In this document: positions 54,778 through 64,000 of the stretch, piece by piece
Position numbering within the stretch: position 1 is the first letter of the stretch
How the letters are laid out: each line of letters opens with the position of its first letter
Assembly (NCBI GenBank): GCA_001606155.1
Contig: LODT01000037.1
Span: 1,550,001-1,614,000 of the forward strand
Length of the DNA: 64,000 nucleotides
Origin: Tieghemostelium lacteum
Lineage: Eukaryota > Evosea > Eumycetozoa > Dictyosteliales > Raperosteliaceae
Direction: 5' to 3'
The notes under the pieces: model-generated
The model's input: only the letters and a program-made list of their open reading frames with translations
Told to the model about the DNA's origin: nothing
Databases searched by the model: none
Translations under genes and position numbers: made by a program

Positions 54778-56848
54778 ATGGAAAGATTAAATCATTTATT
54801 CAAGAAGAGAAAAGAAAATAAAAATAAAATCGCTGGCAGAAAAATAATGTCAATAGTTGAACCAAATAACAGTAATAATAATTTTAAAATTAATCATGAT
54901 ATTCTAGAAGAGATGAGAGTTAGTTCTGGTGGACTAAGCGAAGAAATTTCAATAGATAACAAGAAAAATAGTGGCGAATATAATCTATTGAATAATAATG
55001 AAATAAGTGGAATCAACAACAATAGCGAAGATAAAAAGAATAGTGGAGAAAAGACACCATTATTAGTACTTGTATATTTATATTTTATAGTAATAGCGTC
55101 AGTATTGGGTACTGGTATATTAGCACTACCTGTTAAATTATCTCAAAGTGGATTCACACCTTTCCTTGCTTCATATACTCTATGTTATCTGATGCAATTA
55201 GTCTCTGTATTCTATCTAATTGAAGTATTACAAAGAATATATTCTATAATTAAATCAAATTCTATCATTTCAGTACGTATATTTTGGTTTAAGATGTATA
55301 TATTGGTGATATTGTATATACTTACTAATGGTATTTTAGAATGCAGGTGATATCAATTTGACAACTTATTTAACGACTTTAGATGATGAAACAGGTAAAG
55401 AGAATCAAAATAGAAGTGAAGATATACTTTTATATTCGGATTCTAGTATAATTGAAGATGGTGATCATTTAAAGGATTCACATGGATCCTCTATTAAATC
55501 ATCTCCGCCTACAGAACCATATAGTTTTGAAATGGGAGATAAAGAGGAGTATGAAGGAGATGAAAAAAAAGTAGAGGAAGAGGAAGTAGAACCAGAAGAA
55601 ACACCAAATTTACATTATATTGGATTGAAATTCCTTGGTAGAATATCATATCCTATATTTATATTCTCTGTGATATTACATTTTTGTTCTACATTGATTA
55701 GTTATGGTTTGGCAGGTTCCGAAGCCTATGCACAGATACTAGGTATTTCACATGGATACATCATCCTTCCCGTTGTAACTATGTTATCACTCATTGTAAT
55801 CTTTGGTAGTCGAGCACTACAACATATCATTACATTCTTTACATTTGGTAAAGGTACTCTACTGGTTATTATAGTATTCATTACTGGTATCATTTCAAAT
55901 CAAGTTGAGAACTCTATTAGTAACGATTGGCAATTCATTGGTAAATCATTTTTGATTTCCACTGTAGCTCTTGGTGGAAGTTCATCTGTTTTACCATTAG
56001 TATTCCCAAAGATCATTTTTAATCGAAGAGAAATGATGAAATGTTATATAGTAGTAGCATCTTCATTGTCCACAGTCTATCTATTGAATATCACTTGGTG
56101 TTGGTTCCTGTTAAGAATCATACCACAAATGCCTGACAGTGAAAATCCATCAATTCCATCACTTTTTGAAGCTGCAAAACAAGGTGAAATTGCAACTATA
56201 CCACTGATGCATGTAGTTCAACAAGGGTACCCAAAATTTTTGTATATAGCCAGAGTCATTGATATATTTATTGTAATTTCCATTACCATTAGTTTCATTA
56301 CAGTAGGTAACGGTTTCAAACATATTCTAGATGGTTTCATTTATTCATGGAGATCTAAAAGTATCAATTACCACTACCATGTGGATTCTGTTGATAATCA
56401 GCAATTGAATATGACAACTCCTGACTATCAACAATCTAGATTTATTCGATTCTACAACCAAGTTAAGCAAATGTTTCAAATGTCAACACAAAGACTTAAC
56501 CAGTATATAAATCATCATGAACAACAATCAACGCTTGAACAGTCTCCAATGAAAGTTAGAATACCAATACGTGAGATTATATTTTATAGTGGTTTCTTTG
56601 GATTCATTTTACTTATTTGTTTACTGAACCCTAAAGGATTCTTACTTGTAATGGAAGGTGGTACTAGTTTAGGTCTAAATCTTCAAGCTGGTGCATTTAT
56701 TGTAATGATGCTCAATTTCTCCAGGAAAAACTATGAAAACTATAAAATACCTCTGCCAGTCAGTGATATACTCTATCACCTCAGATATCTGGTGGTAACA
56801 TATTTCACATTTGCCGTTCTCTATGATATCTATTTGATCATAGTCTAA
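54778..56848 (+). CDS. Amino-acid permease-like multi-TM transporter
   Basis: Two exons, 54778-55272 and 55340-56848 (GTACGT...TTTAG, phase 0), 667 residues. A 90-residue hydrophilic N-tail precedes TM1 (YFIVIASVLGTGILALPVKL), whose GTGILALP pattern is the helix break of AAAP/APC-type amino-acid transporters. The intron falls in the loop after TM2, and an acidic loop follows. About 11 spans can be counted, with a Gln-rich cytosolic loop before the last three. Substrate and membrane are not determined. Confidence 0.75.
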
Positions 56849-56930
56849 TTTAAAAATAAATAAATAAATTGAGTTTTATTTAAAATTACAAATTATTCTC
56901 TTTGTTTGTGATGGTGAGTGTGAAACTTTG

Positions 56931-58400
56931 TTAATTATCTAGTGTCAGAATGTATTCCAAAAGTGAAACTATACCCTCTATACCCATATCTCTTAAGAAA
57001 TTCTTAAAGTTTTCAGAATCATTAGAGAACAAATAAGTCATTCTCTCAATGATTGTAGTCTTTTGTTGAGAACCTAACGAATCATCAGTTAGTAAATTAA
57101 TAAATTCGTCATAGAGTGGGTTTATAGTCTGTTGTTCTTGTTCATCTTCATAACAATCATCTTGATCATAGGACTGAGTTGGAATTACAAATGAAGGTGG
57201 TGGTGGGATAAAGTATTCATCTTCATGATAACTTATACGATTACTAGGTAGAGGTGGTAAATCACTTTTTTGTTGTTGTTGACTAGTACCAGTAGTTGAA
57301 ATGTCTGGTAAAATCTCTTTCTGACTGAATATAGTGAGACGATTTTCAATGAGAGTTGATATAAAGTTACAGAAACTCTGTATTTGTGAGATTCCAACAG
57401 TATTCTGCTCTGAAATGGGTCTAATGAGAGATGGTGCAAAGCAAACACCCAAAGACATACAATTCATTTTATTCAGAGCAGTTGACAATGTAACCTTATA
57501 CAAATAGTCTATAAGTGCCGTTAGAATCTTTACATTTTCATCAGGTAATTTAGATTCGATAAACTCTTTAATCTTCTCTGCTGAACTTGGAATGACACCA
57601 TTGACAAACAATTCCATTGGAATCAGAGGAAACCTTGTTTCTCTCAAATACAATTTTAAAAGTCCAGATAAATCATGATGACTGGCATCACAAGGTACAG
57701 GGTCATTTAATTGATTTAAACCTAACCATAATGTTCTTATATTCTCAGCACTACCATTCACTCTAAAAATACCTTCAGATTCCAATGCATTTGCTTTCTT
57801 TAGTGCCGTTAGAATCTTAAATATATTAATAAACGATAAATTTGCAGAACCAAAAGGAGCAGCTAATATATGTTTCTCATACAAAGACTCTCTACTAGGT
57901 CTCTGTTTGAAAAATCTCTTTAATTTACCTGAAATTATAGTTGACTTGGTTGTCTTCTTTGCATCACTATTCATTCCAACATAAACTCCACCTCCACCTA
58001 CAGGTCTTAATGTTCCACTCATTACAGGTTGTTGTTTTGTACTACTATTACTATTATTACTATTATTACTATTCATAAAACTATTTATATTATTACTACT
58101 ATTTGATTTTACAATTGTATTATCACCACTTGTATTTATATTATTTGGTTGTTGTTGTTGTTGTATTTTTTTTAAATTAGTTGATGATTGATTATTATTG
58201 TTATTATTATTTTGTGTTTGTACATTTACATCAGATGAGTTTTTCAAATTATTTTTTAGTGTTGATATTGGGGGTGGTGTAGAAGAAGGTAGTGTTGGTG
58301 CGTTACTAACTGGTTTAGTTAATCCACTCTTATGCTGGAAGGTTCCAGGTACTGGCCCTGAAATCTCAAAACTATTTTCTTTTTTTCTGAATGTTGACAT
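56931..58400 (-). CDS. RhoGAP-domain protein
   Basis: Single exon, 489 residues. The N-terminus is Asn/Gln/Ser-rich. A basic stretch (KLKRFFKQRPSRES) leads into the RhoGAP domain at about 185-335: the arginine finger in ALESEGIFRVNGS, LLKLYLRETRFPLIP, and the conserved MNCMSLGVCFAPSLIRP. The C-terminus is acidic with Pro-rich segments. RhoGAPs stimulate GTP hydrolysis by Rac/Rho and so limit actin remodelling; D. discoideum has a large Gac family, but the orthologue is not assigned. No second domain was recognised. Confidence 0.93.
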   Translation of the reverse strand: MSTFRKKENSFEISGPVPGTFQHKSGLTKPVSNAPTLPSSTPPPISTLKNNLKNSSDVNVQTQNNNNNNNQSSTNLKKIQQQQQPNNINTSGDNTIVKSNSSNNINSFMNSNNSNNSNSSTKQQPVMSGTLRPVGGGGVYVGMNSDAKKTTKSTIISGKLKRFFKQRPSRESLYEKHILAAPFGSANLSFINIFKILTALKKANALESEGIFRVNGSAENIRTLWLGLNQLNDPVPCDASHHDLSGLLKLYLRETRFPLIPMELFVNGVIPSSAEKIKEFIESKLPDENVKILTALIDYLYKVTLSTALNKMNCMSLGVCFAPSLIRPISEQNTVGISQIQSFCNFISTLIENRLTIFSQKEILPDISTTGTSQQQQKSDLPPLPSNRISYHEDEYFIPPPPSFVIPTQSYDQDDCYEDEQEQQTINPLYDEFINLLTDDSLGSQQKTTIIERMTYLFSNDSENFKNFLRDMGIEGIVSLLEYILTLDN

Positions 58401-58784
58401 TATTTTATTAACGTTTTAGAATCACGGGTTGTTAAAAAAAATTTAAAAATTTTTCTGTTAAAACATTTGATTTTTTTTATTTTAAAAGTTTGATTTGGGA
58501 ATATATCATTCTCCATATAATATATTTTACATATAACTTTGGAAGCTCAAGGTTTTCATATCTTAAAATGTTAGAATTAGGCCTCCTAACTTTATGTTGT
58601 AAATCTTAAAAATTCACGTTAAATTCCCTTAAAATACAAACTTTTATTCATTTTTCAAAACTACTTAAAACCTTAAGGCAAATTTTTTGAACCAAGGATT
58701 TAAGTTTAATTATTTCAAAATTGTTTGTTTTTTTTTTTTTTTTCCCTTATTAAACCACACACTCAATAAAGATTTAAATGGATA
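58401..58784. other. Divergent promoter region
   Basis: AT-rich with long T runs just before 58785, between the RhoGAP (minus) and ankyrin (plus) genes. A small palindrome, TTAGG-CCT-CCTAA, lies near 58576-58588. No gene seen. Confidence 0.5.
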
Positions 58785-61085
58785 ATGGATAGACACCAAG
58801 GAAATCCACGCCAAATAACATTTATACCTGATGAGTTACTGAAATGGGTATATAGAGAATCATGTGAATTCTCAATTGTTCAAATAATGTATGCAAAGGA
58901 CACAGAAGATTTTGTCAAATATTTGCCTAAATTAATTGTTCCCCAAAACTTTAAAAATAATCAAACAGAAATTAAGGAAATAGTGCATAAAGATGGTTTC
59001 AGTGTTACCATTATTGGTAAAATAATTTTTCTAAGATCACTTCTACCAGAGGAAATCAATGGGATGTCTCTGCCGCATACTCTAACATCCATATCACCAA
59101 TAACATCATTATCAACATCAACATCAACACCAACATCAACATCAACATCAACATCAACAATACCACCACCACTACCATCTACACTATCATTAGACGTATC
59201 AACTAAAAATGAAAAGGACTCTGAAGTGTACTTGCATTCTAATGTGATATGTGAATATCTGATTTTGGTCATTCTGGATAGTGTCGTGGAGTCAAAAGAC
59301 TTTAAAAATCATTTATCGGGGTTATCAACAAGTTTAAACAAAGATAACAAAAAACTGATTATTCTTCACTTGTCACAGAATTTTAATATAAATTTCCCGC
59401 ATATTAAAGATAGTTCCTATTTTAGAATGGAAATTGATCCCAGCTCTCCAATATTGATTAATCAACAACAAAACTCTACATTTGCTGCAATTAATCATCT
59501 CATTGGTACCACTAATCACTCTGAACAATTACAAAATCACTTAAAATCTAAAATCACCCAATATCTGAATATCCCCATCCCAACCCCTACATCTCTCCTT
59601 GAAATTCAATCAATTCTATATAACACCAGTAACCCATTATTTATAAAACCAACAAAAATAATCACACCAGTATCTTTATATAATAATAATTATATAAATA
59701 ATAATAATATTAATAATAACATAGATGAAAAAATTTTTGGAAATAGTGAAATGATCAGACTGCGGAATGAAACCAAAATCAATATATATTCATTACATTT
59801 CTCAGCAACTAATAATCCAAACAAATACACTCCAGGGTCAGTATTGACGCACAATCTCGTTATTAAGACATCCAATACTCAAGCTAAATTAACTGACAAG
59901 CGAGTCAGTCTAAAAGTCACTATTGATCCAAAACTTTGTTTCTGTACAGAATACTCTAATATCACCTATTATAACAACAACCAAAATATTCAAATCAACC
60001 TCATGTTAATTAATTTGAAACAGTCCATTTCCAATACATTTCAGTTATCATTTTATCTGTATATTGATGATCAGTTAGAACATAGACTGGTTACCATTCC
60101 TATTGTATTCATTGGAAAGCCTTCAACACCATCTCTACCTTCACCCAAACCAACTCCACCTCCAGCTGTCAACAACTCTCTAGTTACAGGTACAAATTCT
60201 CAAATCTCCAATAGTAGCAGTAGTAATCTAAAGCACCATCCTTATAAGAAAACAGTACCTTCTCAACAACAACAACAACCACTAGAAGAAGAAGATGTAA
60301 ATTATGTTGAGAAACCTATGGATGGTATAAGTGTTCTAATGAAAGCTGTCATGCAAAAAGAATTTGCTAGAGCAAAGTCATTGATTGAAAGAGGCGCTAG
60401 AATCAATGAAAAGAACAAACTAGGCCAAACTAGTTTACACACTGCATGTTACATTGGAGTACCTATACAATTTATTCACTATTTAGTCGAGAACCATTGT
60501 GATTATCTGGCGAGAGACACACTAGGATTCTCAGGTCTCAATTTGGCTATGGAAATGGGCCATTTAGAATTAGTCCAAGATCTCATTAGATGTTATCCAG
60601 ATTTCCTATTGATACAGAACAATAAGGGACTCTACCCTCTGCACTATGCAGTCCTTGCCAATAAGATTGAGTTGGTTAAGATATTTGCAAACTATCAAAT
60701 GGAAATCTATCAGAATCTTATAGATTACAATATGGATGACATGGACACTACCCCTATGTCAGATAGAGATTCAATCTATTACATGCCAACTGACACCATT
60801 AATGATGACTATCTCATCAGAAAACTCAATTCAAAATATGACTTTATCAACCTCACTGACAATGATGGAATGACACCACTTCATTGGGCTGCAGCTTTGG
60901 GTTTCTTTGATATATTCAAACTACTCTTGACATTTGGTGGCATCAATTTAGTTGACAATGGTGGTGAATCTCCAATTTTCAAATCACATACCTCAAAGCT
61001 TAACATTACTCAATATATAAAATCTCATAAACATTTCAATCCCGACATTATTAATAAAAAAGGTCAATCCGCAAGGGAGATTTAA
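58785..61085 (+). CDS. Ankyrin-repeat protein with unrecognised N-terminal half
   Basis: Single exon, 766 residues from the ATG of ATGGATAGACAC; the nearby ATG at 58779 is closed by a stop within five codons. Residues 1-500 have no clear family; they include a Thr/Ser/Pro-rich spacer and a beta-rich segment (about 330-450, NIYSLHFSATNNPNKYTPGSVL) that may be a beta-sandwich. From about 515 to the end are ankyrin repeats (GQTSLHTACYIG, LGFSGLNLAMEMGHLELVQDLI, KGLYPLHYAVLANKIELVKIF, DGMTPLHWAAALGFFDIFKLLL). Ankyrin repeats bind proteins; the partner is unknown. The protein ends GQSAREI, within a last repeat. Confidence 0.85.
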   Translation: MDRHQGNPRQITFIPDELLKWVYRESCEFSIVQIMYAKDTEDFVKYLPKLIVPQNFKNNQTEIKEIVHKDGFSVTIIGKIIFLRSLLPEEINGMSLPHTLTSISPITSLSTSTSTPTSTSTSTSTIPPPLPSTLSLDVSTKNEKDSEVYLHSNVICEYLILVILDSVVESKDFKNHLSGLSTSLNKDNKKLIILHLSQNFNINFPHIKDSSYFRMEIDPSSPILINQQQNSTFAAINHLIGTTNHSEQLQNHLKSKITQYLNIPIPTPTSLLEIQSILYNTSNPLFIKPTKIITPVSLYNNNYINNNNINNNIDEKIFGNSEMIRLRNETKINIYSLHFSATNNPNKYTPGSVLTHNLVIKTSNTQAKLTDKRVSLKVTIDPKLCFCTEYSNITYYNNNQNIQINLMLINLKQSISNTFQLSFYLYIDDQLEHRLVTIPIVFIGKPSTPSLPSPKPTPPPAVNNSLVTGTNSQISNSSSSNLKHHPYKKTVPSQQQQQPLEEEDVNYVEKPMDGISVLMKAVMQKEFARAKSLIERGARINEKNKLGQTSLHTACYIGVPIQFIHYLVENHCDYLARDTLGFSGLNLAMEMGHLELVQDLIRCYPDFLLIQNNKGLYPLHYAVLANKIELVKIFANYQMEIYQNLIDYNMDDMDTTPMSDRDSIYYMPTDTINDDYLIRKLNSKYDFINLTDNDGMTPLHWAAALGFFDIFKLLLTFGGINLVDNGGESPIFKSHTSKLNITQYIKSHKHFNPDIINKKGQSAREI

Positions 61086-61119
61086 TCTATAGATTAAGAT
61101 TCCAATTATAAGTACTAGG

Positions 61120-61800
61120 TTACTTTATAAAAAAAAATAGTTTAATAAATTTCTTCATTTACTATTTTTGCAACAGCAATATTTGTCGTATTTAAACAAA
61201 TTGCACAAAGAGATAAATCTACCCGAGCAGCTAAGATCTCTTGATGAATTGGATAAAAAACTGGATCTGTTGAATTTGAGTTGAGAGTTTCAGAATATTT
61301 CTTTTATAAATTTTAACAAATGTTTTCAATGGTTCTGCATTGGTTAATCTACTTCCTAAGTCAACAACAACTAATAGATATTTAAACCCATTATCTTCTA
61401 GATCATCACAAAGATAAGTAAATTCACATGTGTGTGGGTCTGGTGGATAAATTTAATAAACAAATTTAAAAGTTTGAGGTTGTTTCAATAAATTGTTCAA
61501 TATATTTATTGCAGCATTTCTGATGTTTGCCACTTGGAAGGTTAATCAAATCTGTGAAAAACCCTTGATTTTGAAATAAATTTAAAATCTGGATTATTAC
61601 ATATTTTGGGTGGCTTGATGTTTCTGATTTCCCATTAGATTTCTTGTTTCAAGTACCCAATATTTTAAATAATTAATGTCGTTATTTATATCTATTTCTT
61701 TAATGGGTACTACCAAAATTATTATTAAGTTGTTGTTGTCTAATTGTAAATAAAGTTTTTGGATTTCTCAAAAATTTAATTTTTTTTGTTTTATTTAATT
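61120..61800 (-). mobile_element. Fossil of an integrase-encoding mobile element
   Basis: On the minus strand near 61300-61450 a short stretch reads like an integrase catalytic core (YLLVVVDLGSRL followed by AEPLK), with coding-like composition on both sides. It is broken by several disruptions and no intact gene remains. No terminal repeats or other parts (reverse transcriptase, capsid, polymerase) were recognised in the window. The integrase type does not by itself separate a Tdd-4/Ginger-like DNA transposon from an LTR element or Polinton relative. The degree of decay suggests an old copy. Confidence 0.5.
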
Positions 61801-61807
61801 AAATACA

Positions 61808-62470
61808 ATGGCAACACTTAATTGCAGCTTTACCCAATCCTATACATTAGGTTCATTACACTCTAACTATTTTGATATTAAAAAAAATCAAGATATAATT
61901 TATCATTTTGTTGTTGATCAAGAAATGGTTAAAAATCTTTTAAAAATGACACCCACAAAAAATGAAAATATCCAAGAGCAATATGTTGACTTAAGTTTAT
62001 TAAAATGTAACATCTGGGCTAAGTATCAAAATGATAAGTTTGTTGTTAAACAAACTCATTATAATCCAGATGAAGGATTTATTCAAGTAAACACTTTTAA
62101 TGATACAAAAGATAGAATCAGGAAAGAGATAAAACTAAATGAAGATGAAGAGGAAATATATGCCGATTTTTCAGTTTCAAGATATTACTTTGACATCGAC
62201 TCTGAAATTACTGTGTATGTTGACTGTGCTTTCTATGAGGAAATTGGAGAACATGCTTTATATGGAAGTGTAAAGACTAATTCGATAAATTATGAAAAAC
62301 TTCTAAAATTCTCCCAAAACTATGGTAACCCAAAGCCAGTTAAAAGTAAAATTATTCACTTTTTGGAAATCTCAGATGATTTTAAAGCAATAAATTTACC
62401 TTCAACAAAAAATCAGTTCTCCGCTCCAGACTTGATATCTCATGATCCATTTTATTTTGGTTTTAGATAA
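61808..62470 (+). CDS. Orphan protein, 220 residues
   Basis: Unrecognised. Single exon with a good A-rich start context (AAATACAATGGCAACA). The sequence is rich in beta-prone segments (FTQSYTLGSLHSNYFDI, LLKCNIWAKYQNDKFVVKQT, FSVSRYYFDIDSEITVYVDC) and acidic in the middle; no signal peptide or membrane span. It lies immediately beside the integrase fossil, but nothing links them beyond position. It may be a fast-evolving dictyostelid gene. Confidence 0.55.
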   Translation: MATLNCSFTQSYTLGSLHSNYFDIKKNQDIIYHFVVDQEMVKNLLKMTPTKNENIQEQYVDLSLLKCNIWAKYQNDKFVVKQTHYNPDEGFIQVNTFNDTKDRIRKEIKLNEDEEEIYADFSVSRYYFDIDSEITVYVDCAFYEEIGEHALYGSVKTNSINYEKLLKFSQNYGNPKPVKSKIIHFLEISDDFKAINLPSTKNQFSAPDLISHDPFYFGFR

Positions 62471-62663
62471 CTAAAATAACTATTTTGAACAATTGAAAGA
62501 ATTATTCAAGTTATTATTGTTATGAATTTTTTGAAAATAAAAATATAAATAATTTTTTTTTTGTATCAATAATCTCATATTTGAGGTGCAAATAAAGTTC
62601 TAATTAAAAATTTTTTTTTAATTTTTTAATATTTATTATTGTAATTATAGATCAGGTGAATAA

Positions 62664-64000
62664 ATGAATAGTGATACTGATGTTCACCTATCTTATAAAA
62701 CTATAGAAAATTATATGCAATTTCAAGGATTTTGCATAGCGAATCAATGGAGATATAAGATTGGTGATGTTTTTACAAACTTTCCAAATGCACTAAACAG
62801 GATAATAGAGATTGAATACCTCAAACTTATGCTCCTTAGTAGGGGTACTTCATATCATAAACCTGATAAAAAGAATATAGATGCCTCAATTACTCAAAAT
62901 TTAGCGATTGAGGATTTAGAGTTTGATTTTGAAGGAATGAAAATGCTAAATAAAAGTAAAGGTATCAGTCACTATCTAAAGAGTACACCAATAATATCAT
63001 CACCATTCTGTGATTGGGAGTATTGGGATACTGAGACTTCAACAACTGGTAATTGGGTTACATTGGATATAGATCAAGAACTTAGAGATAAAATAGTTGA
63101 CTATTATAAAACTAAGAATATTCAGCTTTCTATAATACCCTATAAAAATAACATGGAGTTCAATTTGGCAGCTGATTGTATTCAAATACAAGGTGGATCT
63201 ACAATTAAACAATTTATGCTAAGAAGGGTTATAAATAATAAATATAACCTTCATTTTAATCGTTTATATAATTCTACAATTCATAATAATAATAGTAATA
63301 ATAACAGCAATCCTTCAATACATCAACCTATAGATAATAATATAATTGTATCAATAATGGGATTATTCAAAGTTGGTAAAACTCTAATTTTCAATTTGTT
63401 AACTAAAGTTACAGAACCCACAGAGCCGACTTATCAATTGAATAATGGTTGTTATATAGATCAGCGTACAAGTGATGGTGTGGTATATCTAGATCAAACA
63501 TGTCCAATAGTGAATATTCCAGAAAAAGTACAATACAATGAACTTTTATACCAAAGTTCTGATATTTTAATAATAGTACTTAGTGGTAAAATGCAAGAAA
63601 AAGAATATTTAAAAACAATAATAGAAATGTTTATTGTTAATCCAAAACCAACAGGTTCTTTATTGGTGATTCACAATTACAAGGATATAAAGGATCACGT
63701 CAATCTCCATAAACAATTTTGTATTGATATTGGATCTGATGAAACAATGAAAACTCTGGAAAATGGATTTTATACTCACAATACACAAGGAATAGAATTA
63801 ATTCACTATTTATTAGGTGATCTTAACTCTAGTATTTTAGAGAGATGGCATAACAAAACCATAGAATCCATTATACAATTTATCAACAAATTACCAAAAT
63901 ACAGAAACTCAATTAACGAATCAATTGATTATATTAAAAATCATATATATAAATTCAATAATCTCAATAATAACAATTTATTTATAAATAGTAGTAATAG
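62664..64000 (+). CDS. WWE-domain / P-loop GTPase protein (partial, runs off window)
   Basis: The frame from the ATG at 62664 is open to the end of the window (at least 445 residues), so the 3' end is missing. Residues 117-190 match a WWE domain: CDWEYWDT, NWVTLDIDQ, a middle strand MEFNLAADCIQIQ and the terminal FMLRRV. An Asn-rich linker follows, then a GTPase-like domain with P-loop GLFKVGKT (233-240), a hydrophobic strand ILIIVLSGK and NYKD in the position of the N/TKxD guanine motif. The first 100 residues are unrecognised. WWE domains bind ADP-ribose-type modifications or peptides in ubiquitin and PARP proteins. The combination suggests a modification-sensing GTPase (inference). Confidence 0.75.
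   Translation, partial: MNSDTDVHLSYKTIENYMQFQGFCIANQWRYKIGDVFTNFPNALNRIIEIEYLKLMLLSRGTSYHKPDKKNIDASITQNLAIEDLEFDFEGMKMLNKSKGISHYLKSTPIISSPFCDWEYWDTETSTTGNWVTLDIDQELRDKIVDYYKTKNIQLSIIPYKNNMEFNLAADCIQIQGGSTIKQFMLRRVINNKYNLHFNRLYNSTIHNNNSNNNSNPSIHQPIDNNIIVSIMGLFKVGKTLIFNLLTKVTEPTEPTYQLNNGCYIDQRTSDGVVYLDQTCPIVNIPEKVQYNELLYQSSDILIIVLSGKMQEKEYLKTIIEMFIVNPKPTGSLLVIHNYKDIKDHVNLHKQFCIDIGSDETMKTLENGFYTHNTQGIELIHYLLGDLNSSILERWHNKTIESIIQFINKLPKYRNSINESIDYIKNHIYKFNNLNNNNLFINSSN

Noticed and set aside
61120-61800. An active gene in the fossil region
   Set aside because: The integrase-like remnant is broken several times and no intact frame remains.
1-64000. CRISPR arrays, bacterial operons, riboswitches, rRNA
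   Set aside because: Nothing of the kind seen. Repeats are microsatellites and coding repeats, and all genes look eukaryotic.

Overview
The window looks like nuclear DNA of a dictyostelid social amoeba. It is AT-rich, with homopolymer A/T tracts between genes, short GT-AG introns (mostly about 50-160 bp) with GTAAGT/GTATGT donors, many in-frame poly-Asn and poly-Gln tracts, and gene families typical of the group (F-box/LRR orphans, PAK-like and CaMKK-like kinases, RhoGAP, TALE homeodomain). The species cannot be fixed by reading alone. Base composition seems less extreme than in Dictyostelium discoideum, which would fit a group 1 or 2 genus such as Cavenderia or Heterostelium; that is an inference.

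Layout. 0.5-5.2 kb: a TOM1/THH1-like 7-TM protein, a TALE homeodomain protein, and a 77-residue two-exon gene. 5.7-9.1 kb: a large GRAM-like/PX/P-loop GTPase with poly-Q tracts. 10.1-14.6 kb: Rab1, SDHAF4, a PH-domain protein and a small orphan. 14.8-19.6 kb: a sugar transporter, sulfiredoxin (three exons, tail-to-tail with COQ7) and a CaMKK-like kinase whose N-terminal extension has no ATG. 19.7-24.3 kb: an isoaspartyl peptidase/asparaginase, a PRL-like phosphatase, an F-box-like orphan, and an acidic nuclear-looking protein with a frame break at an A11 run. 24.7-28.3 kb: mRNA cap N7-methyltransferase and a Pcs60/AAE3-type acyl-CoA synthetase. 28.3-40.3 kb: an orphan, a RAD5/HLTF-type SNF2-RING helicase, a BTB-BACK-discoidin protein and a three-exon F-box/LRR protein. 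41.7-47.6 kb: a PAK-like kinase, another F-box-like orphan, ISD11/LYRM4 and a methyltransferase. 48.3-54.4 kb: a 1500-residue protein with two UBR-like fingers and eight tandem repeats of about 77 residues, and a PD-(D/E)XK nuclease-like protein. 54.8-61.1 kb: an amino-acid permease-like protein, a RhoGAP and an ankyrin protein. 61.1-61.8 kb: a decayed integrase-like fossil. 61.8-64 kb: an orphan and a WWE-domain/P-loop GTPase that runs off the window.

The genes are ordinary eukaryotic neighbours rather than an operon. Several are nuclear genes for mitochondrial proteins (SDHAF4, COQ7, ISD11, perhaps the methyltransferase). Others concern ubiquitin or F-box biology (UBR-like protein, F-box proteins, RING helicase, BTB protein, WWE protein) and small-GTPase signalling (Rab1, RhoGAP, PAK-like kinase). 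The least familiar items are the UBR-repeat protein, the WWE-GTPase, the GRAM/PX-GTPase, the nuclease-like protein and the apparent CTG start of the CaMKK.
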